Shown one piece after another: positions 19,697 through 29,605 of a DNA stretch of 64,000 nt (position 1 is the stretch's first letter; the number at the start of each line of letters is the position of its first letter). The notes beneath the pieces were generated by a model. It saw only the letters and a list, made by a program, of their open reading frames with translations. It had not been told where the DNA came from and searched no databases. Position numbers and translations under genes: made by a program. Source of the DNA: an uncultured Clostridia bacterium (GTDB lineage: Bacteria; Bacillota; Clostridia; Oscillospirales; Ruminococcaceae); the NCBI GenBank assembly GCA_947627455.1, contig CANQWC010000001.1:122260-186259 (forward strand). The letters are read 5' to 3'.

Positions 19697-20226
19697 AAAT
19701 ATCAGATGCCCTCGGCAATATCGACGACATTTATTTAAGCGAAGCCCTCGGCCCCGCGCCAAGGCCGAAAAGCCATAGAAGCTTTAAAATCGCCGCTCTT
19801 GCCGCCTGCCTTGTCTTGGCGATAGGCTCGGCAATTTTCCTGCGGCTCTTCAACGCTCCCGAAAAATTCACCCCGATATCCTACGAAGAGGCCTGCGAAT
19901 ATAAGCCCTGCGCCGAAATTATTCCGATGCTGCTCTCCGACGGCTATACCCTCGACGGTGAAATCGGCATCAGCGGCAAAAATGTCATCAGCGCCGAATT
20001 TTCCGCCAACGACGGCTCGACGGGTCTGAGCGTCACCTTTGCCGACAGCAGCTACTTCGGCGACGTCATCAGAAACATAATAATCATCGAGGGCAACACC
20101 TGCCGTTACTATGCCGATTTCGGCGACAGCGTCGTGATGTATTCACTCGACACCGTTGATTTCACCGAGCTCGAAAAAATCTACCGCACCTTCGCCACAG
20201 CAAGGCCCGAGAAAGGAGCGCTTTAA
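19693..20226 (+). CDS. Membrane protein, probable anti-sigma factor partner
   Basis: Overlaps sigma gene; N-terminal short motif ALGNIDDIYLSEA then one TM and an extracellular domain. Confidence 0.6.
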   Translation: MKISDALGNIDDIYLSEALGPAPRPKSHRSFKIAALAACLVLAIGSAIFLRLFNAPEKFTPISYEEACEYKPCAEIIPMLLSDGYTLDGEIGISGKNVISAEFSANDGSTGLSVTFADSSYFGDVIRNIIIIEGNTCRYYADFGDSVVMYSLDTVDFTELEKIYRTFATARPEKGAL

Positions 20227-20817
20227 ATGGGAAACCCCGTTCTTGAAACCGTCCTGAAGCTATGCTTCGTCTTTCTGATAGTTCTTCTTGTTGTCATCGG
20301 CGGCGCGCTGATTATCAACAAGCTCATAAAAAAAGCCCGCCCCGAAAAAGAGCGCCCCGATCTGCCCATCTTCAAAAAGCTTTTCAAGATTTTGTCCGCC
20401 GTGATATTCATAGCTGTCCTTGCCTTCGCGATTAGGTATCTTTCGGGCATCGTCTACAGGGCCAACCACCCGATAATCTCGATAATCCGAATGGACATCT
20501 CAACCAGCGAGCGTTTTTCGGGCGAGCCCTATCACGACGAGCGAATCATGGCCGTCACCTCGACTTCATGGTTCACCCCGAAGAAGGTTCGCGATGAGCT
20601 CAACGAGTTCAGCAAGTGGTATCACGACGTAGACAACGAGCTTTACAACAACTACGTCGCGCCGTATGACATCAGGGTTTTCGGTGAGGTCAAAGACGGC
20701 AAAACCACGATCCGCTTTGAGGGCTATGTCACAACGCCCGACGGCGAAACGGTCGACTATAAAAACGAGCGAACATTCGACATCGAGTTTTCCGACAAAA
20801 GCGACCTTTTCAACTGA
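20227..20817 (+). CDS. Hypothetical membrane protein (third gene of sigma operon)
   Basis: 196 aa, two N-terminal TM helices. Confidence 0.6.
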   Translation: MGNPVLETVLKLCFVFLIVLLVVIGGALIINKLIKKARPEKERPDLPIFKKLFKILSAVIFIAVLAFAIRYLSGIVYRANHPIISIIRMDISTSERFSGEPYHDERIMAVTSTSWFTPKKVRDELNEFSKWYHDVDNELYNNYVAPYDIRVFGEVKDGKTTIRFEGYVTTPDGETVDYKNERTFDIEFSDKSDLFN

Positions 20818-20826
20818 ACAAAAAAG

Positions 20827-20850
20827 AGGGGAGCACCGCTCCCCTTAATT
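20827..20850. terminator. Bidirectional terminator between convergent genes
   Basis: AGGGGAGC-ACC-GCTCCCCT stem with T-run on one side and A-run on the other. Confidence 0.75.
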
Positions 20851-21846
20851 TTATACAAAAACGCCCTTTCGCCGCTTGATCTGCCGAATATCCTCGCCGA
20901 TGAACCTAAGCGTATAGAACATTCCCGTTATCCGCGATATAATCCTGTCGTCATATTTTTTTGATAGCTCTTCAAGCGAAAGGTTCGAGCTCACGATGGT
21001 CGGTTTACCCATATTCAGCCGCGAGTTGATGATGTTATATACCGCCGACTGGTTGAACGGCGTCTGAAATTCGCTGCCGAGGTCGTCAAGAATCGCAAGG
21101 TCCGCGCTGAGAAGAACCCCGAGGGTGTCGCCCTCAGAGCGCCCGAAGTGCTCGTTTTCAATCTCGCGAAGATAATTCTGAATCGAGTCAAAAGCAACGC
21201 TGAACCCCCGATTCAAAAGCTCTCTCGCGATGCAGCCCGACAGAAAAGTCTTTCCGAGGCCCGTCCCGCCGTAGAAGAACAGCCCGACAGAATTCTCCGA
21301 AAAGTTTTTCGCATAGCTTATGCAGAATCTGAGGTTCTCGGCCATTTTTTCTCTTGCATTGAATTTCGCGCCCTTATATTCAAAGCTCTCGGGGTAGTAA
21401 TCAAGGTCGAAATCCGCAAAGCCCGAAAGCTTTATCCTGCACATTTCGTTGAGTTTTTCCACCGCGAATTTATCAAGAAGCGCGGTCACGCATTCGCAGC
21501 GATTTCCGCCGCAAACGCCCGTATCCATGCACTTTTGGCAGCTGTATTTGACTTCAAGATAATCCTCGGGCAGCGAGTGCTTTTTCAAGAGTTTCTTAAG
21601 CTCGCCCTGCTGAGCGATATTTTTGTCCCTGATTTTCTCGATGGCCGCACGAACGTCGCCGCCCTTTGAAAGAATCACTTCCGCGAGCCTGTCCTTTGTC
21701 GAGAGTATCTCGGAATAAACCCCGTAGATATCGGGAAAGCTTATTCTGACCTCTTCAACTCTTGCCTCGTGAAGCGATATCGCGGCCTCGCGGCGCCTGT
21801 CGAGCTCATCATAAGCCGATTTAATTACTTCATTTGAATAGTTCAT
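20851..21846 (-). CDS. DnaC/DnaI-like helicase-loader ATPase
   Basis: Walker A YGGTGLGKTFLSGCIA, Walker B LAILDDLGSE, N-terminal Cys cluster CQKC...CGGNRCEC. Confidence 0.9.
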   Translation of the reverse strand: MNYSNEVIKSAYDELDRRREAAISLHEARVEEVRISFPDIYGVYSEILSTKDRLAEVILSKGGDVRAAIEKIRDKNIAQQGELKKLLKKHSLPEDYLEVKYSCQKCMDTGVCGGNRCECVTALLDKFAVEKLNEMCRIKLSGFADFDLDYYPESFEYKGAKFNAREKMAENLRFCISYAKNFSENSVGLFFYGGTGLGKTFLSGCIARELLNRGFSVAFDSIQNYLREIENEHFGRSEGDTLGVLLSADLAILDDLGSEFQTPFNQSAVYNIINSRLNMGKPTIVSSNLSLEELSKKYDDRIISRITGMFYTLRFIGEDIRQIKRRKGVFV

Positions 21847-22766
21847 GTCGTCTCCTCAGTCCCGAGCGTAAATCTGTCGAATTCGTCAAGGTCAAAGCTT
21901 CTCTCGGTCTTTGCCGCTGTCGGTTTTCTCTCCGAAAGCGCCGCCTCAACGGTTCCGATGTTTTTCTCGTGCCATGATTTCAGAATTTTGTCGATATACG
22001 CGAATGAAATCTTGTTGGTCGCGTCGGTGCAGCGCTCCCTCGCGAGCGAGATCATATCCACCCCGAAGCCCATGTCTCTCCACTCGTTTATCAAATTCTT
22101 CTGCTTCTGCGAAAGCTTGACGTCGATGCCGAAATCCCGTTTTATCTGCGATTCAAAGCTATGCCGTTCCCTCATTCTCTCGAATTCCGCCTCGATATCT
22201 TTAAAACCGACAATGCCCTTTTCAAAAAGGCTCTTCGCGACGGTCTCATAATATCTTGCCGATGTCTTTTCAAGCTCGGCGCAGTAGCCGAGAATCAGCA
22301 CCACCGATTCCTCGTCGAAGCCGTAGTAGTCGGTGAGGTTTATAAGCGTCTCCCTGTCGGCGTGCTTAAGAATCCTCCCGAGGGTGGTCTCCGCTTCGTC
22401 AAAAAGTTCCCGAAGCTTCGGGCTGTTCTGAATCATCTCGGCCATATCCTTCGGTGTATATCGCGAGTGAACCACCTTTGTAACTGTCTCTTCAGATGCT
22501 TTTTCCGCGATTTCTTCCCGAGCGCCCGCTTCCGAGCCGCTAATGACCCCGAGCTCGCGCCAGAACATCACGGCTTCTTCAAGCTCTGATTTTTTAATTC
22601 CCGTCGCCGAAATTATTTTTTCCTCGTCGGGCGAATCCTCACAAGATGCCAAATACAGAAAAAGCTTCAGCGCGGGGCCGCTCGCGAGCTTAAGATAGCT
22701 GTCGACAAGGGCGCAGGGCACCTGAAAATATCTTTTCCAACTTCCCCCGTTAAGCTTAAGTGACAA
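21843..22766 (-). CDS. DnaD domain primosome protein
   Basis: MSLKLNGGSWKRYFQVP... with TTG start at 22766 supported by SD GGGAGG and upstream promoter; overlaps dnaC-like gene. Confidence 0.85.
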   Translation of the reverse strand: MSLKLNGGSWKRYFQVPCALVDSYLKLASGPALKLFLYLASCEDSPDEEKIISATGIKKSELEEAVMFWRELGVISGSEAGAREEIAEKASEETVTKVVHSRYTPKDMAEMIQNSPKLRELFDEAETTLGRILKHADRETLINLTDYYGFDEESVVLILGYCAELEKTSARYYETVAKSLFEKGIVGFKDIEAEFERMRERHSFESQIKRDFGIDVKLSQKQKNLINEWRDMGFGVDMISLARERCTDATNKISFAYIDKILKSWHEKNIGTVEAALSERKPTAAKTERSFDLDEFDRFTLGTEETT

Positions 22767-22798
22767 GGTTTTCGCCTCCCGAAAAATACTCTGATATA

Positions 22799-22827
22799 AA
22801 TATAGCACACCTGCCCGATTTTTTCAA
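22799..22827 (-). promoter_or_regulatory. Sigma-A promoter TTGAAA-N17-TATATT for dnaD/dnaC-like operon
   Basis: -35 at 22827-22822, -10 at 22804-22799 (minus strand). Confidence 0.6.
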
Positions 22828-22905
22828 GCCTGTCGAAAAATAAACGAAATATTTCTCCCGTCCGACCCTCGCGATGGGAATTCCGCAATATTTAGAAAAA
22901 ATCTA

Positions 22906-22934
22906 TTGTAATTTTCAACAAGTTGTGGTATAAT
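22906..22934 (+). promoter_or_regulatory. Sigma-A promoter TTGTAA-N17-TATAAT
   Basis: -35 22906-22911, -10 22929-22934, upstream of lipoprotein gene. Confidence 0.65.
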
Positions 22935-23010
22935 ATTTCCATACAGTGGCTTTGCCGAGTTCGCGTGTAAGTCGACGGGCAGGTTCAGCTGAATAGAGGA
23001 GTGTTATACA

Positions 23011-23601
23011 ATGAAAAAATTTTTATCAATCGCTATCGCGGCAATCTGTCTTTTCACGATGGTAATATTTGTAAGCTGCGGTAAAGAAGCAGACAGTGAG
23101 GACGTCGCGGCCCTTTCAAACGAGATTTTTGAAGGTCTTGAAAGCGATTTCAACACCGCCGTGTCAATTCTCGCAAATCAGGCGTGCAAGCCCGTTGATT
23201 ATTCCGACGGTGTCGACAAAAACGGCAATCTTCTTGAGATCGACGGCGGCTGGTATATCCCGCTTGTGGAGGAATATGACACCGCCGATGAGATCAACGC
23301 TGTTTTAAAGAGGGTTTATACCGAGCAAAAATGCGGCGCTCTGTCTTCAAAGCTTTTCGGCGAGGGCGGCAGGCTCAAAGAAATCGACGGTGCGCTTTAT
23401 TGCGAAGCGGGCGACATAGTTTATACACCGTTCAACCTGCCTTTTGAAAGCGAAAGCAAGGTCAGCGACACCGAAATACTTGCAAAAACATCAGTGACCT
23501 ACGATTCGGGCGATGTTCCGTTTGAGATCACTTTCAAAAACGAGAACGGGGACTGGAGAATCGATAAACTTACCGAGGACGGCCGTGAGGTTGACTATTG
23601 A
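23011..23601 (+). CDS. Putative lipoprotein of unknown function
   Basis: Lipobox MKKFLSIAIAAICLFTMVIFVSCGK. Confidence 0.75.
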   Translation: MKKFLSIAIAAICLFTMVIFVSCGKEADSEDVAALSNEIFEGLESDFNTAVSILANQACKPVDYSDGVDKNGNLLEIDGGWYIPLVEEYDTADEINAVLKRVYTEQKCGALSSKLFGEGGRLKEIDGALYCEAGDIVYTPFNLPFESESKVSDTEILAKTSVTYDSGDVPFEITFKNENGDWRIDKLTEDGREVDY

Positions 23602-23689
23602 CATATACTTAACCCGCTCCCGATCAGCAAAATAACTGTTTAATAAAATACGCCGTATCATCGGCGAAATAAAGAAAGGAAATATTCAG

Positions 23690-24091
23690 ATGAACGTTAT
23701 CGAACTTACACGCGAACTCGGCAAGGCCATTCAGGCCGACCCCGCATATGCTGCCTATAACGCCGCGAGGCAGAAGAATGACGCCGACGAAGAGCTTCAG
23801 AAGCTTATCGGCGAATTCAACATGGGCAGAATGCAGCTCAACCGCGAGATGTCAAAGACCGACAAGGATCAGGACAAGATCGCCGAGATGAACCTTAAGA
23901 TCCGCGAGCTCTACGGCAAGATCATGGAGAACCCGAACATGGTCGCCTTCAACGAGGCGAAGTCCGACTTCGACGACTTAATGATCCGCGTCAACGGAAT
24001 TTTGCAGCTTTGCGCCAACGGTCAGGATCCCGAGACCTGCGAGCCGTCAAACTGCACGGGAAGCTGCTCAACCTGCGGCGGCTGCCACTGA
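23690..24091 (+). CDS. YlbF family regulator
   Basis: MNVIELTRELGKAIQADPAYAAYNAARQKNDADEELQKLIGEF; Cys-rich C-term CTGSCSTCGGCH. Confidence 0.88.
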   Translation: MNVIELTRELGKAIQADPAYAAYNAARQKNDADEELQKLIGEFNMGRMQLNREMSKTDKDQDKIAEMNLKIRELYGKIMENPNMVAFNEAKSDFDDLMIRVNGILQLCANGQDPETCEPSNCTGSCSTCGGCH

Positions 24092-24112
24092 ATCACAAAC
24101 ATCAAGGGGTGA

Positions 24113-26728
24113 ATGAACTTGGCACTTCTGCTCAAGGACATTGATATGTCAAGGCTGTCTCAGGGAATGAGGCAGTATGTTGAATTCAAGCGCGCTCACA
24201 TGGATAAGATAGTCTTTTTCCGTCTCGGCGATTTTTACGAGATGTTTTTTGACGATGCCATCATCGCCTCAAATGTCTTAGAGCTCGTCCTGACAGGCAA
24301 GGACTGCGGCCTTTCCGAGCGTGCGCCGATGTGCGGCGTGCCTTTTCATGCCTGCGATATCTACATCAAAAAGCTGATAGAGAACGGCTATAACGTCGTA
24401 ATATGCGAACAGATGGAGGACCCTGCCCAAGCCAAGAGCATCGTCAAGCGCGATGTCGTCAAGATAGTCACCCCGGGCACCCTCACCGACAGCACCATGC
24501 TCGACGAGGGCACAAACAACTGGCTCTGCTCGGTATACCTTGACGGCGGCGCCTATATCTGTATGGCAGACATGTCGACGGGCGAGGCCCACCTTTTCCG
24601 CATCGGCCAAAAAGACACCGAGCAGGAGATAATCAACTGCCTCTCCCGATTCAGCCCGACCGAGATACTCTGCCAGCCGCGGTTTTCCCTGCTTGAAAAC
24701 GTTCTGAGGTTTATCGAGGTAAAGATGAAGACCAGCGTCAGCCGCCTCGAAGACAAGGACTTCGACCCGCTCTACCGTCGGGAGGATATTTTGAAGCAGT
24801 TTTCCGCCGATGATTACGAGAGCATCGGCATTTCCGAGGACGACCCCGCCCTATGCGCGGTTTCGGCGCTCTGCGGCTATATCTGCGACACCCAGCGTGT
24901 CGGCGTCGGAAGGTTTTCTTCCATCGAGTTTCACGACGGCGAGCAGGTCATGGACCTCGGCTATACCGCCCGCACGAACCTTGAAATCACCAAAACGATG
25001 CGCACGGGCGAGAAGCGCGGCTCGCTTCTCTGGGTTATTGACAAGACAAAAACCGCGATGGGTCGAAGAATGCTCCGCTCCTTTGTCGAGCAGCCGCTTT
25101 TGAGCCCCTACCGAATCATTCAGCGCCTCGACGCCGTTGAAGAGCTCACCGAATCGGGCGACGAGCTCGGCTTTTTAAGCGATTCTCTCGGCGGCGTATA
25201 CGACATCGAGCGCCTCATGACCCGCGTCATGTATAAAACCGCCTCGCCGAACGATTTAAAATCCCTCTGCGCAACGGCTTCAAGACTTCCCGAGATAAAA
25301 TCTCACCTCTCAACATTTAAATCTCAGCTTCTTGCCGAGTTAAATTACGAAATCTCTCCTCTTGAGGAGATAGCCGACCTCATCGGCAGGGCGATAGCCG
25401 ACGACCCGCCCGTGTCATATAAAGACGGCGGCGTTATCCGCGACGGCTTCAACGACGAGCTGGACAAGCTTCGGGACATTAAAAATAACGGCGAGGGCAT
25501 AATTCAGGAGATAGTTGAGCGCGAGCGTGAAAGAACGGGCATACGCAATCTCAAGGTCGGCTATAACCGCGTCTTCGGCTATTATATCGAGGTCACGCGC
25601 TCCTTCTACGACCTCGTCCCGAAGGACTATATCAGAAAGCAGACGCTTGCCAACGCCGAGCGCTTTGTCACCGAGGAGTTAAAGAACACCGAGGAGATGA
25701 TACTCGGCGCGTCCGAAAAAATCGCCTCGCTCGAGGCCGATATCTTCGCCGAAGTGCGCGATTTCTGCGCCGAGCGCCTCGACGAGGTACAGCGCACCGC
25801 CGCCGCCCTCGCGACGGTCGACGTTCTGGTCTCGTTCGCGACCGTCGCGCTTGAAAACAACTACACCAAGCCCGAAATCGCAATCGACGGCATTATAAAC
25901 ATCAAAAACGGCCGCCACCCCGTTGTCGAGCTCACCCTCAAAGACGAGATATTCGTCCCGAACGACACTTATCTCGACCTGAGCTCCAACCGAATGGCGA
26001 TAATTACAGGCCCGAACATGTCGGGCAAGTCTACATACATGCGTCAGGTCGCGCTCATCGTCCTGATGGCTCAGATCGGCTGCTTCGTTCCCGCCGACTA
26101 CGCAAAAATCTCGGTGGTCGACAAAATCTTCACAAGGGTCGGCGCTTCCGACGACCTCACCGCGGGCCAATCTACCTTTATGGTCGAGATGAGCGAAGTC
26201 GCCGAAATCGTCAAAAACGCCACCAAAAACAGCCTTGTAATCCTTGACGAGGTCGGCAGGGGAACCTCTACCTACGACGGCATAAGCATCGCCCGAAGCG
26301 TCGCCGAGTACATCGCCGACCCGAAGCTTATCGGCTGTAAAACCCTCTTTGCGACGCATTATCACGAGCTCATTTCCCTTGAGGGCGAGGTTGACGGCGT
26401 CCTCAATTACAGCGTCGCGGTCAAAAGAAGCGGCGACGGCGTAAGATTCCTGCGAAAGATAGTGCGGGGCGGCGTCGATGAAAGCTACGGAATCGAAGTC
26501 GCAAAGCTTGCGGGCCTGCCGAATAAGCTGATAAACAGGGCAAAGGCAATTCTCAAAACGCTTGAGACAAAGCCCGCCGCGGTTTCTGCCGATGATTCCT
26601 CCGACCAGATCTCCTTTGACAGAATCAGCGAAAGCGACGCCCTCAACCGCCTGAAAAAGACAAATATCGACGAGCTCAGCGACACTGAGCTTCGCGAGCT
26701 CATCTCAGATATAATCAAAAACGTTTAA
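24113..26728 (+). CDS. mutS: DNA mismatch repair protein MutS
   Basis: Full-length MutS, Walker A GPNMSGKSTYMRQ. Confidence 0.98.
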   Translation: MNLALLLKDIDMSRLSQGMRQYVEFKRAHMDKIVFFRLGDFYEMFFDDAIIASNVLELVLTGKDCGLSERAPMCGVPFHACDIYIKKLIENGYNVVICEQMEDPAQAKSIVKRDVVKIVTPGTLTDSTMLDEGTNNWLCSVYLDGGAYICMADMSTGEAHLFRIGQKDTEQEIINCLSRFSPTEILCQPRFSLLENVLRFIEVKMKTSVSRLEDKDFDPLYRREDILKQFSADDYESIGISEDDPALCAVSALCGYICDTQRVGVGRFSSIEFHDGEQVMDLGYTARTNLEITKTMRTGEKRGSLLWVIDKTKTAMGRRMLRSFVEQPLLSPYRIIQRLDAVEELTESGDELGFLSDSLGGVYDIERLMTRVMYKTASPNDLKSLCATASRLPEIKSHLSTFKSQLLAELNYEISPLEEIADLIGRAIADDPPVSYKDGGVIRDGFNDELDKLRDIKNNGEGIIQEIVERERERTGIRNLKVGYNRVFGYYIEVTRSFYDLVPKDYIRKQTLANAERFVTEELKNTEEMILGASEKIASLEADIFAEVRDFCAERLDEVQRTAAALATVDVLVSFATVALENNYTKPEIAIDGIINIKNGRHPVVELTLKDEIFVPNDTYLDLSSNRMAIITGPNMSGKSTYMRQVALIVLMAQIGCFVPADYAKISVVDKIFTRVGASDDLTAGQSTFMVEMSEVAEIVKNATKNSLVILDEVGRGTSTYDGISIARSVAEYIADPKLIGCKTLFATHYHELISLEGEVDGVLNYSVAVKRSGDGVRFLRKIVRGGVDESYGIEVAKLAGLPNKLINRAKAILKTLETKPAAVSADDSSDQISFDRISESDALNRLKKTNIDELSDTELRELISDIIKNV

Positions 26729-26738
26729 GGAGTTTACT

Positions 26739-28652
26739 ATGGCCGAGATCCATCTTCTCGAAAAAAGGGTTTACGAGCTTATAGCTGCGGGCGAGGTCAT
26801 CGAGCGCCCGTCGAGCGTTATCAAAGAGCTTCTTGAAAACGCCATCGACGCGGGCTCGACCGCCATAACCGTCGAGATTAAAAACGGCGGGCGAACCTAT
26901 ATGCGCGTCACCGACAACGGCTCGGGCATCGCCCATGAAGATATCCCCGTTGCCTTTTTGCGCCATGCGACCTCCAAGATACGCCGAAAAGACGACCTCT
27001 CCGCGATAACCACCCTCGGCTTCAGGGGCGAGGCGCTGGCCTCAATATGCGCTGTTTCCCGCGTCGATATGATAACCAAGTGCCCCGAAGACGACCTCGG
27101 AATCCACTACCGAATCGAGGGAGGGGAGGAGACCTGTTATGAAGACAGCGGCTGCCCCAACGGCACGACAATAACCGTCCGCGACCTCTTTTACAACGTC
27201 CCCGCGAGGCTTAAATTCCTGAAAAAAGACGTCAGCGAGGGCAACGCGATCGCAAATGTCGTCTCGAAGATCGCGCTCTCGCACCCCGAGATCTCTTTCA
27301 AATTCATTCGCGACAACCGCTCTGAGCTCGTCACCTCTGGCGACGGAAAACTCATGTCCGCGATATACGCCGTTTTCGGCAAGGAATTCAGCGGCTCGCT
27401 TATCCCCGTCGACTACACGCTCAACGGCGTTTCGGTGAGGGGCTATGTCACAAAGCCGCTGATGTCAAAGGCCAACCGCTCGTTCCAGAATTTCTTTGTC
27501 AACTCGCGATATGTCAAATCCGTCACCTGCATGGTTTCTCTTGAAGAGGCCTACCGCAACAGAATAATGACTGGAAAATTCCCCGCCTGCGTCCTGATGA
27601 TAACCCTTGACCCCGCCAATATCGACGTCAACGTCCACCCCGCGAAAATCGAGATAAGGTTCAGCGACGAAAAACCCGTCTACGACGCCGTATATTTCGC
27701 CGTCAAGAACGCGATGATGACCTTTGACAGCCCGATGGAAGCGAGTATAGATGTTCCCGAGCAGCCCGCAAAAAAATCTCTCACTCTTGAAGATATCTAC
27801 GGCAAGCCCGAGGAAAAGCCCGCCGACCAGCTTCGGTTTGCCTCGGGCCCGACCGCTTCGTTCAATCATAAGCCGCCGAAGCCCTACGGTCCGCTCTTCG
27901 CTAAGACCCTGATTTTCGACAAAGACGGCAACTTCACCTATGAAAACGAGTCGCCGATATCGCCCTCATCTCAGAAGAGCTATAAAACCGAGCCCGCCCC
28001 CGCGAAGATATCCTACAAGTACATAACCGACACAAAGCAGACCGAGCTATGCGTCGAGCAGCCCGAGGTCAAAAAAGACGACGGTCCGCCGATAACCCTC
28101 TGCGGCGAGGTTTTCAAGACATATATCATCGTCCAGCGCGGCGACGAAATGTTTCTTATCGACAAGCACGCCGCCCACGAGCGCTACAACTTCGACACGC
28201 TCAAGAGGGGAGTCACTGGCGCTGATATCCAGACCGTGCTGAATCCGTTCGAGGTCACGCTTTCATACGACGGCCACGCCGCTGCGGCCGAAAACATCAA
28301 GCTTTTAAGGCGCTTCGGTTTTCTTCTTGATATTCTCGACGCTCCGCAAGTGCTTGTCTGCGGCGTCCCGATTCTTCTTACAGATGAAGACCCCGCCGAC
28401 CTGCTCACGAAAATTGCCGACAGCCTTGCGCTCGGCAAGAAAAGCGGCGGCGATGAGATCTATGACGACCTCTACCATTCGATAGCCTGCAAGGCGTCGA
28501 TAAAGGCCAATTCTTTCACTACCGATGAGGAACTCGCGTACCTTGCAAAGCTTGTCATCGACGACGAAATTCAGTACTGTCCCCACGGCCGACCCGCGGT
28601 GATTAAATTCACAAAGCGCGAGATCGAGAAGCTCTTCAAGAGGATAGTATGA
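26739..28652 (+). CDS. mutL: DNA mismatch repair protein MutL
   Basis: GHKL ATPase ELLENAIDAGST, GFRGEALASI. Confidence 0.98.
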   Translation: MAEIHLLEKRVYELIAAGEVIERPSSVIKELLENAIDAGSTAITVEIKNGGRTYMRVTDNGSGIAHEDIPVAFLRHATSKIRRKDDLSAITTLGFRGEALASICAVSRVDMITKCPEDDLGIHYRIEGGEETCYEDSGCPNGTTITVRDLFYNVPARLKFLKKDVSEGNAIANVVSKIALSHPEISFKFIRDNRSELVTSGDGKLMSAIYAVFGKEFSGSLIPVDYTLNGVSVRGYVTKPLMSKANRSFQNFFVNSRYVKSVTCMVSLEEAYRNRIMTGKFPACVLMITLDPANIDVNVHPAKIEIRFSDEKPVYDAVYFAVKNAMMTFDSPMEASIDVPEQPAKKSLTLEDIYGKPEEKPADQLRFASGPTASFNHKPPKPYGPLFAKTLIFDKDGNFTYENESPISPSSQKSYKTEPAPAKISYKYITDTKQTELCVEQPEVKKDDGPPITLCGEVFKTYIIVQRGDEMFLIDKHAAHERYNFDTLKRGVTGADIQTVLNPFEVTLSYDGHAAAAENIKLLRRFGFLLDILDAPQVLVCGVPILLTDEDPADLLTKIADSLALGKKSGGDEIYDDLYHSIACKASIKANSFTTDEELAYLAKLVIDDEIQYCPHGRPAVIKFTKREIEKLFKRIV

Positions 28653-29605
28653 AAAAGATACCTCTGATTGTTATTGCGGGGCCGACCGCCTCGGGCAAGA
28701 CCGCCCTTTCTGTCGAGCTTGCCGCCCGCCTCGGGGCCGAGATAATAAGCGCCGATTCGATGCAGATCTATAAAGAAATGAACATCGCCACCGCAAAGCC
28801 CACTGAAGAGGAAATGCGCGGCATAAGGCATCACCTGATCGATTTTCTGCCGACAGATAAGCCCTTTTCTGTCGCCGATTACTGCGAGCTCGCGCATAAG
28901 GCGGTCGAAGATATAGCCTCGCGAAAAAAACTCCCGATAGTCTGCGGCGGCACTGGCCTTTATATCGACTCGCTCACCCAAAACATTCAATTTGAAAAAA
29001 CCTGCTCCGCGACTGATATCCGCGCCGAGCTCAAACAGCTTGCCGAGGAAAAGGGGAGCGCCCATCTTCTTGAAATGCTCCGCGAGATCGACCCCGAAAC
29101 CGCCGAGCGGCTTCATGAAAACAACCTCAACCGAATCATCAGGGCGATTGAAATTTACCGAACCACGGGCGTCACCATGAGCGAACAAATTAAAAGCAGC
29201 AAGCTTGCGGGCGCGCCGTATGACACGCTGATGCTCTGCCTCGATTACAAAGACAGAGGCGTTCTCTACGAAAGAATCGACCGACGAGTCGACATGATGC
29301 TTGAAAGCGGCCTTGTCGATGAGGCAAAAAGGTTTGCTTCCGACCCGACGCTTGCGACATCCCGACAAGCGATAGGCTATAAAGAGTTAGCGCCTTATTT
29401 TTCGGGCGATATCTCACTCGACGAAGCCGTCGGGAATTTAAAGCGCTCCACCCGAAGATACGCAAAGCGCCAGCTCACATGGTTCAGAAGATATGAAAAC
29501 GCCGTATGGCTTTATCCCGACGAATTTTCGGGGCTCGGCGCGCTCGCCGATAAAGCCGAAGAGATAATAAAAGAATTCCTTGAAGGAGGAGACTATGAGA
29601 TATAA
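28649..29605 (+). CDS. miaA: tRNA dimethylallyltransferase MiaA
   Basis: GPTASGKTALSVELA, SADSMQIYKEMNIATAKP. Confidence 0.97.
   Translation: MKKIPLIVIAGPTASGKTALSVELAARLGAEIISADSMQIYKEMNIATAKPTEEEMRGIRHHLIDFLPTDKPFSVADYCELAHKAVEDIASRKKLPIVCGGTGLYIDSLTQNIQFEKTCSATDIRAELKQLAEEKGSAHLLEMLREIDPETAERLHENNLNRIIRAIEIYRTTGVTMSEQIKSSKLAGAPYDTLMLCLDYKDRGVLYERIDRRVDMMLESGLVDEAKRFASDPTLATSRQAIGYKELAPYFSGDISLDEAVGNLKRSTRRYAKRQLTWFRRYENAVWLYPDEFSGLGALADKAEEIIKEFLEGGDYEI

Noticed and set aside
22767-22808. ATG-extended start of the DnaD-domain protein at 22808
   Set aside because: The predicted promoter -10 (22804-22799) would lie inside it; TTG at 22766 has a good SD and gives the conserved N-terminus
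23597-23625. TTGACA at the end of the lipoprotein gene as a ylbF promoter
   Set aside because: No acceptable -10 at 16-18 bp
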